From positions 3,410,001 through 3,474,000 of the forward strand of contig JAPNXP010000008.1 in the NCBI GenBank assembly GCA_028753945.1: 64,000 nt of DNA. Direction: 5' to 3'. The translations under genes were made by a program, and so were the position numbers. The notes under the pieces are model-generated. The model ran no database searches and was not told the DNA's origin. It was given only the letters and a program-made list of their open reading frames with translations. The stretch is from Hexactinellida sp. DTS-2022. Its lineage: Eukaryota > Porifera > Hexactinellida. The first letter of the stretch is position 1. Every line of letters starts with the position of its first letter. Shown here one piece after another: positions 54,485 to 64,000 of this stretch.

Positions 54485-55636
54485 ATGTCCCGTGTTCCTC
54501 TCTTCGCTCTGTTGCTCATCTGCTACATCGCTACCACTTTATCTCTGACCACTAACGGCACTTGCTTTAACAGCTCGGTCTGTCTCAACCACTCCACTTG
54601 TGTCTCAGAGCAGTGCGTCTGTGACTCGGGCCACGCCTCTCCCTTCACGAATAGCTCGGCCTGCGACATTAAGCTAGACACCACTTGTCAGCAGGAGAAC
54701 TGCTTTATCTGCGGCCCCTACATCAGCTGCTACAAATGCGTAGACAGGAAGTTCCTAAACCGAGTCACTGGGTCCTGCATAGACAACTGCCAGTCCGGAT
54801 TCCTGCTAGAGAAGATAGAATACGGCAATTCCACCTTCGGTCGCCTGGTCTGCATCACTCCCACAAGCGGGGGCTCGAGTGCCCCTAATTGGGTGTTCGC
54901 AGTGTTGGCAGTTATTCTCCTACTCATTCTCGTCGTTGTCATCATAGTTGTGGTCTACCTAATGCTAACTCGCTACAACACACTGCTGCCCAACATGGCC
55001 CACAGACAGCGCTCCTTCGAGCTCTCCACCGTGGAGACCAACTCGCGCGCGGGAGCGATGCAGAGCTCCAAGAGGGACCCGGCCGTGGACATCGTCAGAG
55101 GACTCGTGAAGACCGACAGCAACGCCAGCCCCGCCAAGGCCCCTTCCATCCCCGACAGCACCACGGACACTAACAGCATGATGTCTGCCACGGAGGTTAC
55201 CTCGATTCAGAGCGACACCGTCTCCGCCACGAACCCGGGGTTCGAGCGAGAGCCTAACCACGAGAGAGCGGGGGAGCTGTTCAATGAGAAGCTCAATCTT
55301 CTCCGAGAACGAGCCCCCACGTTCCTACAGATGTTAAATGACATGAGACGGCGTCTGAAGGAGCTGCCAGCTGACCACCAGAACGTGCAGCAATACAAAG
55401 CCGTCATGCGCGACGTGACGCGTCTCCTGTACCTCCTCAACAAACGGCCCGAGAACGTGGAGATCCCTGCCGACGGACTCAAGCTGCTCTCCTGGGCAGA
55501 GCGGATTTTGCAGAGATACGTGGCGGCACAGGAGGAAGCCAGGAGGCTAGCCAAAGAGAAGAAACTGCCCAAGGGAGAGCCAGCCAAGCCGCGTGTGAGC
55601 ATGATACTTGGAGACCAAGATGAAACCAAGTTCTAA
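54485..55636 (+). CDS. Cys-rich single-pass type I membrane protein, unrecognised
   Basis: ORF of 383 residues. A signal peptide (1-21, VPLFALLLICYIATTLSL) precedes a Cys-rich ectodomain (~25-130) with EGF-like spacing (NGTCFNSSVCLNHSTCVSEQ then CVCDSG) and a second set (CQQENCFICGPYISCYKC). Several NxS/T sites are present. One transmembrane helix spans about 136-163. The cytoplasmic part has a low-complexity Ser/Thr region, then a helical domain (~265-355; LLRERAPTFLQMLNDMRRRL, LLYLLNKRPENVE, GLKLLSWAERILQRY), which looks like a conserved folded module but matches no family I can name. It is likely a cell-surface receptor or adhesion protein (inference from topology only). Intronless; stands alone between DNAAF11 and WAPL. 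Confidence 0.75.
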   Translation: MSRVPLFALLLICYIATTLSLTTNGTCFNSSVCLNHSTCVSEQCVCDSGHASPFTNSSACDIKLDTTCQQENCFICGPYISCYKCVDRKFLNRVTGSCIDNCQSGFLLEKIEYGNSTFGRLVCITPTSGGSSAPNWVFAVLAVILLLILVVVIIVVVYLMLTRYNTLLPNMAHRQRSFELSTVETNSRAGAMQSSKRDPAVDIVRGLVKTDSNASPAKAPSIPDSTTDTNSMMSATEVTSIQSDTVSATNPGFEREPNHERAGELFNEKLNLLRERAPTFLQMLNDMRRRLKELPADHQNVQQYKAVMRDVTRLLYLLNKRPENVEIPADGLKLLSWAERILQRYVAAQEEARRLAKEKKLPKGEPAKPRVSMILGDQDETKF

Positions 55637-56246
55637 TCCACCCGACCACTTAGCTACTGCTTGAACTAGATTGGATTTTATCTCATTCTTACCTTAGTCG
55701 GAGTACTGCCCAGATGCTATTTTACTTTATCTTTTTGCAACTTTTACACTTTATATTTTTATTAAATTATCCCCTATAATTTACAATGTATTTTAAATTG
55801 ACGTACCAAATACCATCTTGAACTTACTTTTGCTTTTGTAGAGATAAATAATATTTATCTAAAGGCAGTGACGTAGACATTGTGACCAGCTGTTAGCATA
55901 GTGAAATCATTTAGTGGCACCCTGCTATAGACCACAATTCGTCCAGCAAATTATTGACATTTTCATCCAATTCGTTAGTTTATCTTAGCTGCAATAAATC
56001 GGATTTCAACCATTCCCTTGTTCCATTTACATCTTTTTTCAAATACATTCCAAACAGTTTATCTCGAACGAGCTAAATCAATAATTCAAGAGAATTTATT
56101 TCTTCCCATATTTATAGAATCGCTTAGTTTGAATCCACAGTTTTATACTACAAATTATTACATTACTCAGTGTGATATTTCTTACTTCTTGATTTGTATA
56201 TTTAGTGTACTTGCTCTCGATCTTATAATTGTACAATAATAGAGCC
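55637..56246. other. Intergenic region, no features
   Basis: AT-rich spacer with AATAAA near 55993. The ORF at 56018-56239 has no support. Confidence 0.45.
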
Positions 56247-58820
56247 ATGAGTGTCAGTCCCACCTCTCCCATCCCGCCTAACAACAGAACTCTCAAGAAG
56301 ACTTATGGGAAAACGAATTACAAGCAACGATCTACATTCCTTGAAAGTAACTTTGACTCTCTAATGTCAAAGCATAATAATACCCAAAATATCAATCTCG
56401 ACAATACAAAATCTACGACAACAAACCCTTCAAATAATTTCCAAAATATTAATTCGGGTACATTGGAATGTACCCCGAAAGACTCGATTCGGACTCCCAC
56501 AAAAGCTAACTACAAAGCCTCTACTCGCCAAATGATTAAAAACAAATCTGTGTCTCTCCCTGCAATGAAATCCAACAATCCATTTGATACCAAAGCTAAG
56601 AACACCCCCACTAAATTCATGAATTCTCTTCCAAAGCGCACAAACCCGGTCCTACTGATCCCTCAGACCCAGTCAGCTGATCTATTCGGCTTCCCCGAGT
56701 CCGGATCTGACACGGAGGCGGGCCCAATCTCCCAGCAGATTGTTAATTTCCGTAAGAAGAGGAACAGAATTGACAGACACGCCCTGGCGCCTCCAATGGG
56801 TCTAGAGGAACCCAGTGCCGAGAGTCCCCCCAGACTGAAGTCCCCCAAACAGGACAAGAACAGACAGACTAAGCAGAGACCCAGACCGAGGCAGCAGGAC
56901 TCCAAGTCCCCCAAGCGCCCCAAGGAGCACGGCCCCGCCCCCTTCCTGCCGGTGGAGCTATTCGACGTCAAACAGCCGCACCAGTGCCGGGAGCTGGGAC
57001 AGCAGCAGATGTTCCGCGACGAGGTGCAGTACCTGCTCGACGGGATCAAGTCTTCGCGGCCCCTTTCCACCCGGTGTCTGGCGCTCTGCTCGCTCGCCTC
57101 CGAGTGTCTCTCCCCGCTCTTCCGACGGCAGCTCAGCTTCCATCAGCTGATGTCCCAGCTGACTCGGGCCCTCTCCGACACGCCCGTCGCCCCGCCCCCC
57201 CTCAGGCTGGCAGCCGGCGCCCTGCTGTACGCGCTCAGCAGAGACAGGAGCTCTTCCGAGTTGGACTCGGGGACTATTCTTGTCATCCTGCGACTCACGG
57301 CGGAGTACGGAGAGACGCTCGCTGCAGAGCCTATCAGCGTGACGGACAAGGGAGTACAGGAGTTCGAGCTGTCGCAGGCTACAAAGAATACTGCTGTCCG
57401 CGTGTCAGACTTCCTGGGGTCGCTGGAACCCACTGAATCACACCCCCTCCCCCCAAAGGGCCCTCTCTCCCACCAGCTGCTGGCTCTCATGGCGCTCCAG
57501 TCGCTCATCTCGCTGCAGAAGGAAGAGTTCTCTCGCTCCCTCTCGGAGATGGGAGCTCTGGAGCACGCGACCACCCTCATAGCCGCCTCGCTCAGCGCAG
57601 TCACGAGAATCAACCAAGCAAAGACTAACGGAGAGGACTCAGAGAATAAGAGCGGGTCTATCAAATATTCTAAGTACAAAAAGTCTAGCAACAATATTGT
57701 TGAATACTCGTTGGATTCTCAGTGTGCAATGCACATATTCGTGCTCTCGCTCGCTCTCCTCACTCTGAACGGAATAACCAAGAAGCACGCGCCCTCCCTG
57801 CAGCAGCTGGCGGAGACAGACAGCGGCTGCGCAGAGCTCCCGCGCCTGCTGTTCAGCTGCATTCAGATAAACAGAGAGCTCCTGCAGCGAGACCCCACCT
57901 GCGTCGTGGCCTACGAGTGTCTCAAACAGGTTATGATGTCAGTCACTGAGCTGTGTAATGAAGTCGAGCAGTTCTCTAGGGAGATATACGAATCTGCGGA
58001 ATTTCTCACCTCTCTTGTAGAATGCGTGCTCACACTAGCGCCTACCTTTATCAAGGAGTACCAGTTCGATGTACAGATAATTGGGTTGATGGCTCTAGTT
58101 AACCACCTCGCGAAATCTAACGCTGCATGTGAGTCATTCCTAAAGCTAAAGTCGCCGAGCGGAGAAACGCTATTCCTGCAGTTTGTTGGTGTTTACTTCT
58201 CTAAGCAGAAAGAAGCAGACGGGCTCTCGCAAGAGCTCTCCCAAGTTATTCGTAGGATCAAACTGGCAAATTCTCCTCAAACTAAAAACCCAATCTGTGG
58301 TTCCCATGACGACGCAGAATCTCAGAACTCCCGAGACAGCTCTTTCTCCACTTCGCAGCTGGACAGACTGTCGATGCTGGACTCAGAAGCGACAGACCCC
58401 CTCAGGGTCTCTTTCCCGATTGAGTACTTTAGCTCCAATCTACCAGCTGACAGCAACAAGGTAGACCCCATTGATAGTGCCAGCCAGCAGCCACAATTGC
58501 CAATGTCTGCTCAGGAAATGTCAGACTTCATCCGGGAGGCCTCCACCTCCGAAGAAGTGAAGGGAAAAGCCACTGCCAACTTCGAGAGTTCCATCCTCGC
58601 CGCTATGATCAGCTTGCTCGTCGGACTAATCGCGTCTAAGAACCGAAAAGCGCAGTCGCTGCTCTCCCATAGAATGGGGGTGGATGGGTTCGAGAAGATG
58701 GCCACTCTGCTCCACCAAATGCTCTCTTTCTACAACCTGGTTTGTGACTCGCCTCTCGCGAGAGAGAAAACAACACAGCTAGCCTCAGAGGTTCTGCGCT
58801 TTTTCACATCATATTTGTGA
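56247..58820 (+). CDS. WAPL: Wings apart-like cohesin release factor
   Basis: Intronless ORF of 857 residues from the ATG at 56247; an upstream TTG in frame is not a plausible start. The WAPL domain starts near residue 241 with LFDVKQPHQCRELGQQQMFR, DEVQYLLDGI and PLSTRCLALCSLASECL, matching the start of the animal WAPL C-terminal HEAT-like domain, which fills the rest. The N-terminal part is short (240 residues; human about 600), Ser/Lys/Pro-rich and disordered. It keeps one FGF motif (F147-G-F149, in LFGFPESG), the type of motif WAPL uses to bind PDS5/cohesin. WAPL removes cohesin from chromosomes by opening its exit gate. Within the domain an insert (~residues 460-480, Lys/Ser/Asn-rich) is lineage-specific. 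Poly(A) signal AATAAA at 59014-59019. Confidence 0.9.
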   Translation: MSVSPTSPIPPNNRTLKKTYGKTNYKQRSTFLESNFDSLMSKHNNTQNINLDNTKSTTTNPSNNFQNINSGTLECTPKDSIRTPTKANYKASTRQMIKNKSVSLPAMKSNNPFDTKAKNTPTKFMNSLPKRTNPVLLIPQTQSADLFGFPESGSDTEAGPISQQIVNFRKKRNRIDRHALAPPMGLEEPSAESPPRLKSPKQDKNRQTKQRPRPRQQDSKSPKRPKEHGPAPFLPVELFDVKQPHQCRELGQQQMFRDEVQYLLDGIKSSRPLSTRCLALCSLASECLSPLFRRQLSFHQLMSQLTRALSDTPVAPPPLRLAAGALLYALSRDRSSSELDSGTILVILRLTAEYGETLAAEPISVTDKGVQEFELSQATKNTAVRVSDFLGSLEPTESHPLPPKGPLSHQLLALMALQSLISLQKEEFSRSLSEMGALEHATTLIAASLSAVTRINQAKTNGEDSENKSGSIKYSKYKKSSNNIVEYSLDSQCAMHIFVLSLALLTLNGITKKHAPSLQQLAETDSGCAELPRLLFSCIQINRELLQRDPTCVVAYECLKQVMMSVTELCNEVEQFSREIYESAEFLTSLVECVLTLAPTFIKEYQFDVQIIGLMALVNHLAKSNAACESFLKLKSPSGETLFLQFVGVYFSKQKEADGLSQELSQVIRRIKLANSPQTKNPICGSHDDAESQNSRDSSFSTSQLDRLSMLDSEATDPLRVSFPIEYFSSNLPADSNKVDPIDSASQQPQLPMSAQEMSDFIREASTSEEVKGKATANFESSILAAMISLLVGLIASKNRKAQSLLSHRMGVDGFEKMATLLHQMLSFYNLVCDSPLAREKTTQLASEVLRFFTSYL

Positions 58821-59265
58821 CCAGTCACGCTACTTATGTAATTATTATAAATGTCACGACACAGCAGAGATGTATTCATATTGTTATAGTGCTAATATTG
58901 GCAATCACAGATTGGATATTAATCCGATCAATGCTTTCTTGTGTAAAATCACTTTATTTGTTGATTTATTGTTTAATTTATGTCCTAGTTATTCTAAAAC
59001 AATATTTATCCCCAATAAAAATATTTTTAATGAGAGCTATCTTAAGGAAAAGGCAAATTATTCCTACTAGGTAGATGCAACCTTGGTCAAAGGAATGTGT
59101 TAGGTGTCATGATGGATTAGGTATAAGTACTATAGTATAAAGGGAGTGTGAGTTGTTATCCCGCAGCATACCGTCTTGTGTAGTTACAGGTTGAAGTTGT
59201 GTTGCGTCGCTTAGCACTATCCATGCAGGTTGGAGCAGCTCTTAGCGCCTGACTTATGAAGCTCA
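58821..59265. other. WAPL 3' UTR and SRCAP promoter region
   Basis: WAPL poly(A) signal at 59014-59019. A T-poor, GC-richer patch at 59160-59260 precedes the SRCAP start. No TATA box is obvious. Confidence 0.45.
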
Positions 59266-62200
59266 ATGAACCTAGCAGACACCCCTACAGCTACCCCGCC
59301 CTCACGCCACACGCAGGAACAGATTCTCAGCCATTACAGGTCTCAGCTCGAGGCGATTGAAGCGGACTATGCTGACCTTCTGAGAGAGCGGTTCCTGCTC
59401 ACTGGACTGCCTCCGAATACTAACATTATTGATGCCCCTCCCATCTCGAATCCCGCTCTGCAGCAAGTTGACTCTGCGGTTAGCGAGCTCATGAAAGGAG
59501 CAATCGGTACTCCCAAGTCCCCACGCACCCACCCCTCCTTCCTCAGACCCGAGCGGAGACACCAGACACGCCCCCCGGACAACCTCCTTGCTACCTGGGC
59601 TGCTAGCAATGACGAGGAACATAATGTTGTCATTAGTAAGTATAGTATGTATTCTCATTAGTATTCAATTGTATTAGTTTTAAAGCATTTGATATACATA
59701 GTACAACCTGTTATGAGCACTAGCTTCTCTTCAGGCTCTACCTATGGAGTATTGTAGCTGTTTATTGAAAAATACATCATCAAAATATTTAATGCATGAA
59801 TATATATAGAAGTTACTGGATGTTACATTTACAAAAGATAACTTGGTTGCTTTTGTAACCATTATTTAACAGATTTTCTGGTCAAAATAAAGAACCAATA
59901 TTATAATGACAAATTTAAATTTCGTTTTCAATGACAATTGAATTACAGCTATTTGACAGGTTTTTAATTAATTGAGTACTCATGTTACTTTACAAAAACT
60001 GATGCTAAGTTGCTAAGTCACATTCGATAAGAATGACAAAGTTTATATTGTGTGAAATTAATTTTCACAACACTTATTATAACTGCTAACGATTCTCTCA
60101 CAGAATGCATCACATTTGCATGGACCTGACAGTTATTAACTATATCTTTAACACAATTAAAAGCATCAGTGATTCACTGTTACTATATTCTTTTTGACTT
60201 GCATTTTGCAATAATTTATGTAATTAATTTGATCATTCGTTACCAGCTGACTGGATTCTTATGCAACCAGATCAAAGGAATTCTCTAAATTCTTGGGATT
60301 CCACCTCAGTATAATTCAGTGTCATTAAACTCGTTATGCTTTATTGTATTAAATAGCATGGAACCATGTGATGAGTGATGCTGTTTATTAAAAAGTAATC
60401 TCAAAAGATGTCTCACTCGTTGAATTTTGCAAATTGCTTCAATCGCTCACTTTCAATCGGATACGGTACGAATTCGTAGTTGAAAGCTGTCAGCTGTAGA
60501 ATGATTCACTGCAAATTATTCACTTCCCTTAATTAACAGGACCCAATATTCAAGAGTTCAATTTCCATTCATAAGTTGATTTCAATAACTTTAATTTGCT
60601 TCTGATTAATTGTATTATTATCCCACACACTTATTTACCTAAACTAGGCTAATTGCTAAATAAACAAGTTTATATTTATTTACATTTCTCTCTGTTCCTG
60701 CAGAAGACGACCCGGCCATTTCTCAGATCCAGCACGAGTCCAGCACCCTGCGGCGGGTGCTGAGTCTGAGACAGCGCGGCTTGTGGGAGCCCACGCGACT
60801 GCCCAAGGTCTGGGAGCCCCCGCGACTCAAGACTCACTGGGACCACCTCCTGGAGGAGATGACCTGGCTCGCAGCCGACTTCGACTATGAGCGGAAGTTC
60901 CGCGCGGCCTCCCTGAGGAGAGTGAGTCGCGCTGTGGACCGGTACCACCACGAGAGAGAGTCAGCTGAGAGGCTGCGGGCCAGCCAGGAGCAGGCCGCCA
61001 TCAGGAGGAGAGCCAGCGCTATGGCCAAGCAGGTATGTACTTCATACGTCACTCCATTCGAGTAACCTAGTTATTATCGTGCCCATAGCTCTATAATGTT
61101 CACTGTAATAGAGATACACTGTATACTTTTAGCATGAACATAAACTCTCTCTCCTTACCTTAGTATAAGCCACGCATTCTCAAACTTTTGATATAATCTT
61201 ACCTGGCGGCCATTTTACAGGAATTATATCCTGCGGACCTCTCTCCTGCTCATTGCCAGATTACATTAATTTGCTATGAAATGGCATTAGTATTGCGGTT
61301 CCTCAGAAATCGCTTATCGGTCACCTAGTGAGATCCCATTTGAGAACCACTGCATGGTATAAGGAATATGCTAAGTCAGGGGTTTTTTTAAGGTTGAGGC
61401 CTTGGTGTAACTCAACTCTGCAGCGGCCGCGGCCGACCCGAATTGTGGTATAACTCCAAAAAATCTTGGTGCAAAGTTTACACCAAGATCGGCCTTAAAA
61501 AACCCTGTGCTAAGTATCTGTGGCACACACGAGCCCTTCAGTATTTTTATTTCGCGATGGAACACTCTGCATTTTAATACTCTACTATGTACATTGGGCA
61601 ACACTAAATAACTTTACTAATTAATTAGATACATTTTAATGATTGGAAATCTACAAATTATATATCTCGAACCAGAACTTTATTGGATTAGAGTGTGCCT
61701 CCTCAATAATGTGTACTCCCTGACAGCTATAACTCGTCAATTTATTTAAGAAATCTGATTTAGGAAATTAGTTAGACTGTCGTCGATAACCGCGTTTGAC
61801 CAGGGCTGGCTTACGGCCCTGCCCATTGGATGTATTTTCTAGCTGAATACGAATAAATTTTAATTCGCTACTCTTCATCTTTATTAATTTGCAAACCGGA
61901 ATAATCCAGTTACACCTAAGTTTTTGTTGTTAATTTAGAATAATTATATGATTCTGTCCCGTTAGACAGTTATCTCTATTATATCAATTATTTACAAGCA
62001 GTTCGTTCCCGGCTACGGGCGTTTTCACATCTTGTACTAAGACTTTATACTTTTTAAGCACATTAGTATACTTATAGTGGATGCTGGATATAAGAACATC
62101 GTCTGGAACTGCATATCGTGTTCTTATAACCGACATGTTCTTATAACCGGCATAAATTCTACATGGTATATGGAAACCGTTTTCCAATATAATGTTCTGT

Positions 62201-64000
62201 TATTCTTATTTCCGGTATCTACTGTATTGGATATTATTTGTAAAATGATTGAATGAATGGAATTGCGTTTATCCCTACTTGGTTCATATTTTAATATTTT
62301 TGAAGGTTGTTTATTACAATTACAACACTATTTGCTAATCGTACTGCTCTCTCCAGGTACACAACTTCTGGTCCCAGATGCTTAAGATCTTGGAGTGGAA
62401 GGAGCAGATAATAGACGACCACGTGAAGAGATACAACCTGCAGTCGCAGCTGACCGACCTGCTCTCTCAGACAGAGAGCTACTCGCACAAGATTAGAATG
62501 GGAGTGCAGTCTGCTGCCTGCGAGCCTGTCAACGGACAGTCCAGCTCCGAGGACTCCGCTTCGGAGCGGTCTGGCGAGGAGGAGGAGGTGCGCGCGCTCC
62601 AGAAGGAGGCGGACCTCTCTCTGGAGGACCTGGTGGACTCGCTCCCCGCGGACTACATTAAGAAGCTCCTGCACAACCACCACTCCATCTCCTCGGAGCC
62701 GACTCGCCGGAGCCCCGCCCCCGCGCGGCCGGTGCCGCGGGACACGGAGCAGGAGCTGGACAGCCGCGAGCTGAGCAGCGCCGCGCAGGCCGCGCAGCAC
62801 CTGCAGCCCAGCGGCAGCACGCTCTCCACCACCAGCGTCTGCACGCCCGTCCCGCCCCTGCTGAAGGGGGGACAGCTGCGCGAGTACCAGCACATCGGAC
62901 TCAACTGGCTCTCCATGCTGCACTCGCAGGGCCTGAATGGGTTCCTGGCTGACGAGATGGGGCTGGGCAAAACCATCCAGACGATAGCTCTGCTCTCGCA
63001 CCTCGCCTGCCAGGAGGGCTCCTGGGGCCCGCACCTCATCATCGTCCCCACCTCCGTCATCCTCAACTGGGAGTACGAGTTCAAGAAGTGGTGTCCGGCC
63101 TTCAAGCTAGTGACCTACTACGGAAACGCTAAAGTGAGGCGCAACAAGCGCGCCGGCTGGACCAAGCAGAACGCGTTCCACGTGTGCATAACCTCGTACC
63201 AGCTGGCAGTGGCGGACCAGGTGTGTCTGAAGGGGCGCATCGAGTGGGACTACATCATCCTGGACGAGGCTCAGAACATAAAGAACTACAAGTCCCAGCG
63301 GTGGCAGGCGCTGCTCACCTTCAAGTCTCGGCGGAGACTGCTGCTGAGCGGCACGCCCCTGCAGAACAACATAATGGAGCTCTGGGCTCTGATGCACTTC
63401 CTGATGCCGGACCTGTTCAGCTCGCACTCCGACTTCAAGGAGTGGTTCTCGAAGCCGCTGATGGAGATCGTGGAGGGGAACCAGGCCCAGCGCGACCGCG
63501 TGGTGGAGCGCCTGCACCGGATCCTGCGGCCGTTCCTGCTGCGACGCCTCAAGAGCGAGGTCGAGCTGCAGCTGCCGAAGAAGATAGAGCACGTCATTCC
63601 GTGCCACCTGTCCAAGCGACAGCGGTTCCTCTACGAGGACTACATGTCCCTGAGCGAGACGCGCGACAAGATTAAGTCGGGCGGCGCCCTGAACCTCCTG
63701 AACATCCTGATGCAGCTGCGGAAGGTGTGCAACCATCCGGACCTGTTCGAGCTGCGGCCCGTCCTCAGCCCGCTGGCCACGGACCGCCTCAGACTCCTGC
63801 TGCCCTCTCTGCTCTTCCTGCACGCTCTCTCGAGAGGCTTCGTGTCCGGCGTGACCAGGGATAAGTTCGAACTCTTCCAGAGAGTCGGGCTAGACCTCAT
63901 TTCGGAGGTGACCACTAACCAAACAGCTTTCGGGTCCTTTCGTGCCAACTCCCTCTCCGTGCCTCGAGAAGGCTTCTCCCCCGAGAGCTTCCCCCTCAGA
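59266..64000 (+). CDS. SRCAP: SRCAP/domino (SWR1-type) chromatin remodeller, N-terminal part
   Basis: Exons 59266-59635, 60704-61032 and 62357-64000 (open at the window end) join in phases 1 and 0 with GT-AG introns; 781 residues are covered. Exon 2 holds the HSA domain (LKTHWDHLLEEMTWLAADFD, ~162-235), which continues as NFWSQMLKILEWK. Exon 3 holds an acidic linker, then the first Snf2 ATPase lobe: DEMGLGKT (432-439, Walker A), IIVPTSVILNWEYEFKKW, DEAQ (536-539, Walker B; SRCAP also has DEAQ here), SGTPLQNN, FLMPDLFSSHSDFKEWFS, LRPFLLRRLKSEVE, and LMQLRKVCNHPDLFE. SRCAP/domino exchanges H2A for H2A.Z in nucleosomes as the ATPase of the SWR1-type complex. The HSA-to-ATPase order and the QTESYSHKI linker fit SRCAP better than EP400 or INO80. 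The start codon is the least certain part. Confidence 0.9.
59636..60703 (+). other. SRCAP intron 1
   Basis: 1.07-kb GT-AG intron (GTAAGT to TTCCTGCAG). AT-rich and free of recognisable repeats. Confidence 0.75.
61171..61356. mobile_element. hAT-like MITE, decayed
   Basis: Ends CACGCATTCTCAAACTTTTG and TTTGAGAACCACTGCATG are imperfect inverted repeats related to the CAGTGGTTCTCAAACT type. Flanks GTATAAGC and GTATAAGG differ by one base over 8 bp. Confidence 0.6.
61377..61507. mobile_element. hAT-type MITE (131 bp)
   Basis: Ends CAGGGGTTTTTTTAAGG and CCTTAAAAAACCCTG are inverted repeats flanked by an exact 8-bp duplication TGCTAAGT (61369-61376, 61508-61515). Inner arms ATCTTGGTG...CACCAAGAT also pair. 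Confidence 0.88.
62075..62224. mobile_element. Tc1/mariner-like MITE (150 bp)
   Basis: Same family and length as 35005-35154: starts (C/T)AGTGGATGC.GG.TATAAG and ends TTTCCGGTATCTACTG, flanked by TA (62073-62074, 62225-62226). Confidence 0.75.

Larger units (their letters stand above)
61033..62356 (+). other. SRCAP intron 2 with MITE insertions
   Basis: 1.32-kb GT-AG intron (GTATGT to CTCTCCAG). Contains hAT-type elements at 61171-61356 and 61377-61507 and a Tc1/mariner-like MITE at 62075-62224. Confidence 0.75.

Noticed and set aside
62291-63823. Minus-strand ORFs of 247 and 238 codons
   Set aside because: Antisense shadows of the GC-rich SRCAP exon 3; they end where the exon's composition changes and have low-complexity Leu/Arg/Val content.

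Overview
This window is nuclear DNA from a eukaryote, almost certainly an invertebrate animal. The genes are animal-type: FPGT, THADA, DNAAF11/LRRC6, WAPL, SRCAP/domino and a WDR49/WDR64-type gene. Spliced genes have GT-AG introns, and non-coding DNA is AT-rich and packed with transposon remnants. DNAAF11 and the WDR49/64-type gene point to an organism with motile cilia. Many genes are intronless here (THADA 1,751 codons, WAPL, DNAAF11, FPGT, the HMGL/EF-hand gene), so the lineage looks intron-poor. I cannot name the phylum or species.

Layout. 1-1011: 3' end of a PPM1G-like PP2C phosphatase, then an isolated terminal exon of MCCC2. 1439-20243: a large imperfect inverted duplication. Each arm carries a copy of a 570-residue protein joining an HMGL-like TIM barrel to a C-terminal EF-hand; the copies differ by one residue. 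The arms also hold pieces of a CR1/Jockey-like non-LTR retrotransposon. Between them lie nested hAT-type elements and a tandem array of a hairpin-rich repeat. Insertions present in only one arm (18249-18599 and 19458-20072) post-date the duplication. 20244-26598: no intact gene, only repeats, MITEs, hAT elements with 8-bp target-site duplications, a long near-perfect hairpin and the tail of a non-LTR retrotransposon.

26599-45837: one seven-exon gene for an EF-hand/WD40 protein of the WDR49/WDR64 family (1,085 residues when spliced). Its 8.7-kb intron 4 contains a complete FPGT gene on the same strand and a MATE/SLC47 pseudogene on the opposite strand. Its 6.6-kb intron 6 contains a repeat split by a hAT element, which is split by a second hAT element carrying a 3.7-kb, 19-bp-unit satellite with a duplicated 880-bp higher-order block.

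46659-64000: a gene-dense, all-plus-strand stretch: THADA, DNAAF11, an unrecognised Cys-rich single-pass membrane protein, WAPL, and the 5' part of SRCAP/domino (HSA domain and first ATPase lobe), which runs off the window. These genes act in unrelated processes (tRNA modification, dynein-arm assembly, cohesin release, H2A.Z exchange), so no operon or pathway is implied.

The most notable items are the recently duplicated HMGL/EF-hand gene in a palindromic setting, the gene-within-gene arrangement with an apparently membrane-anchored FPGT, and the satellite-carrying nested hAT elements with intact 8-bp duplications.
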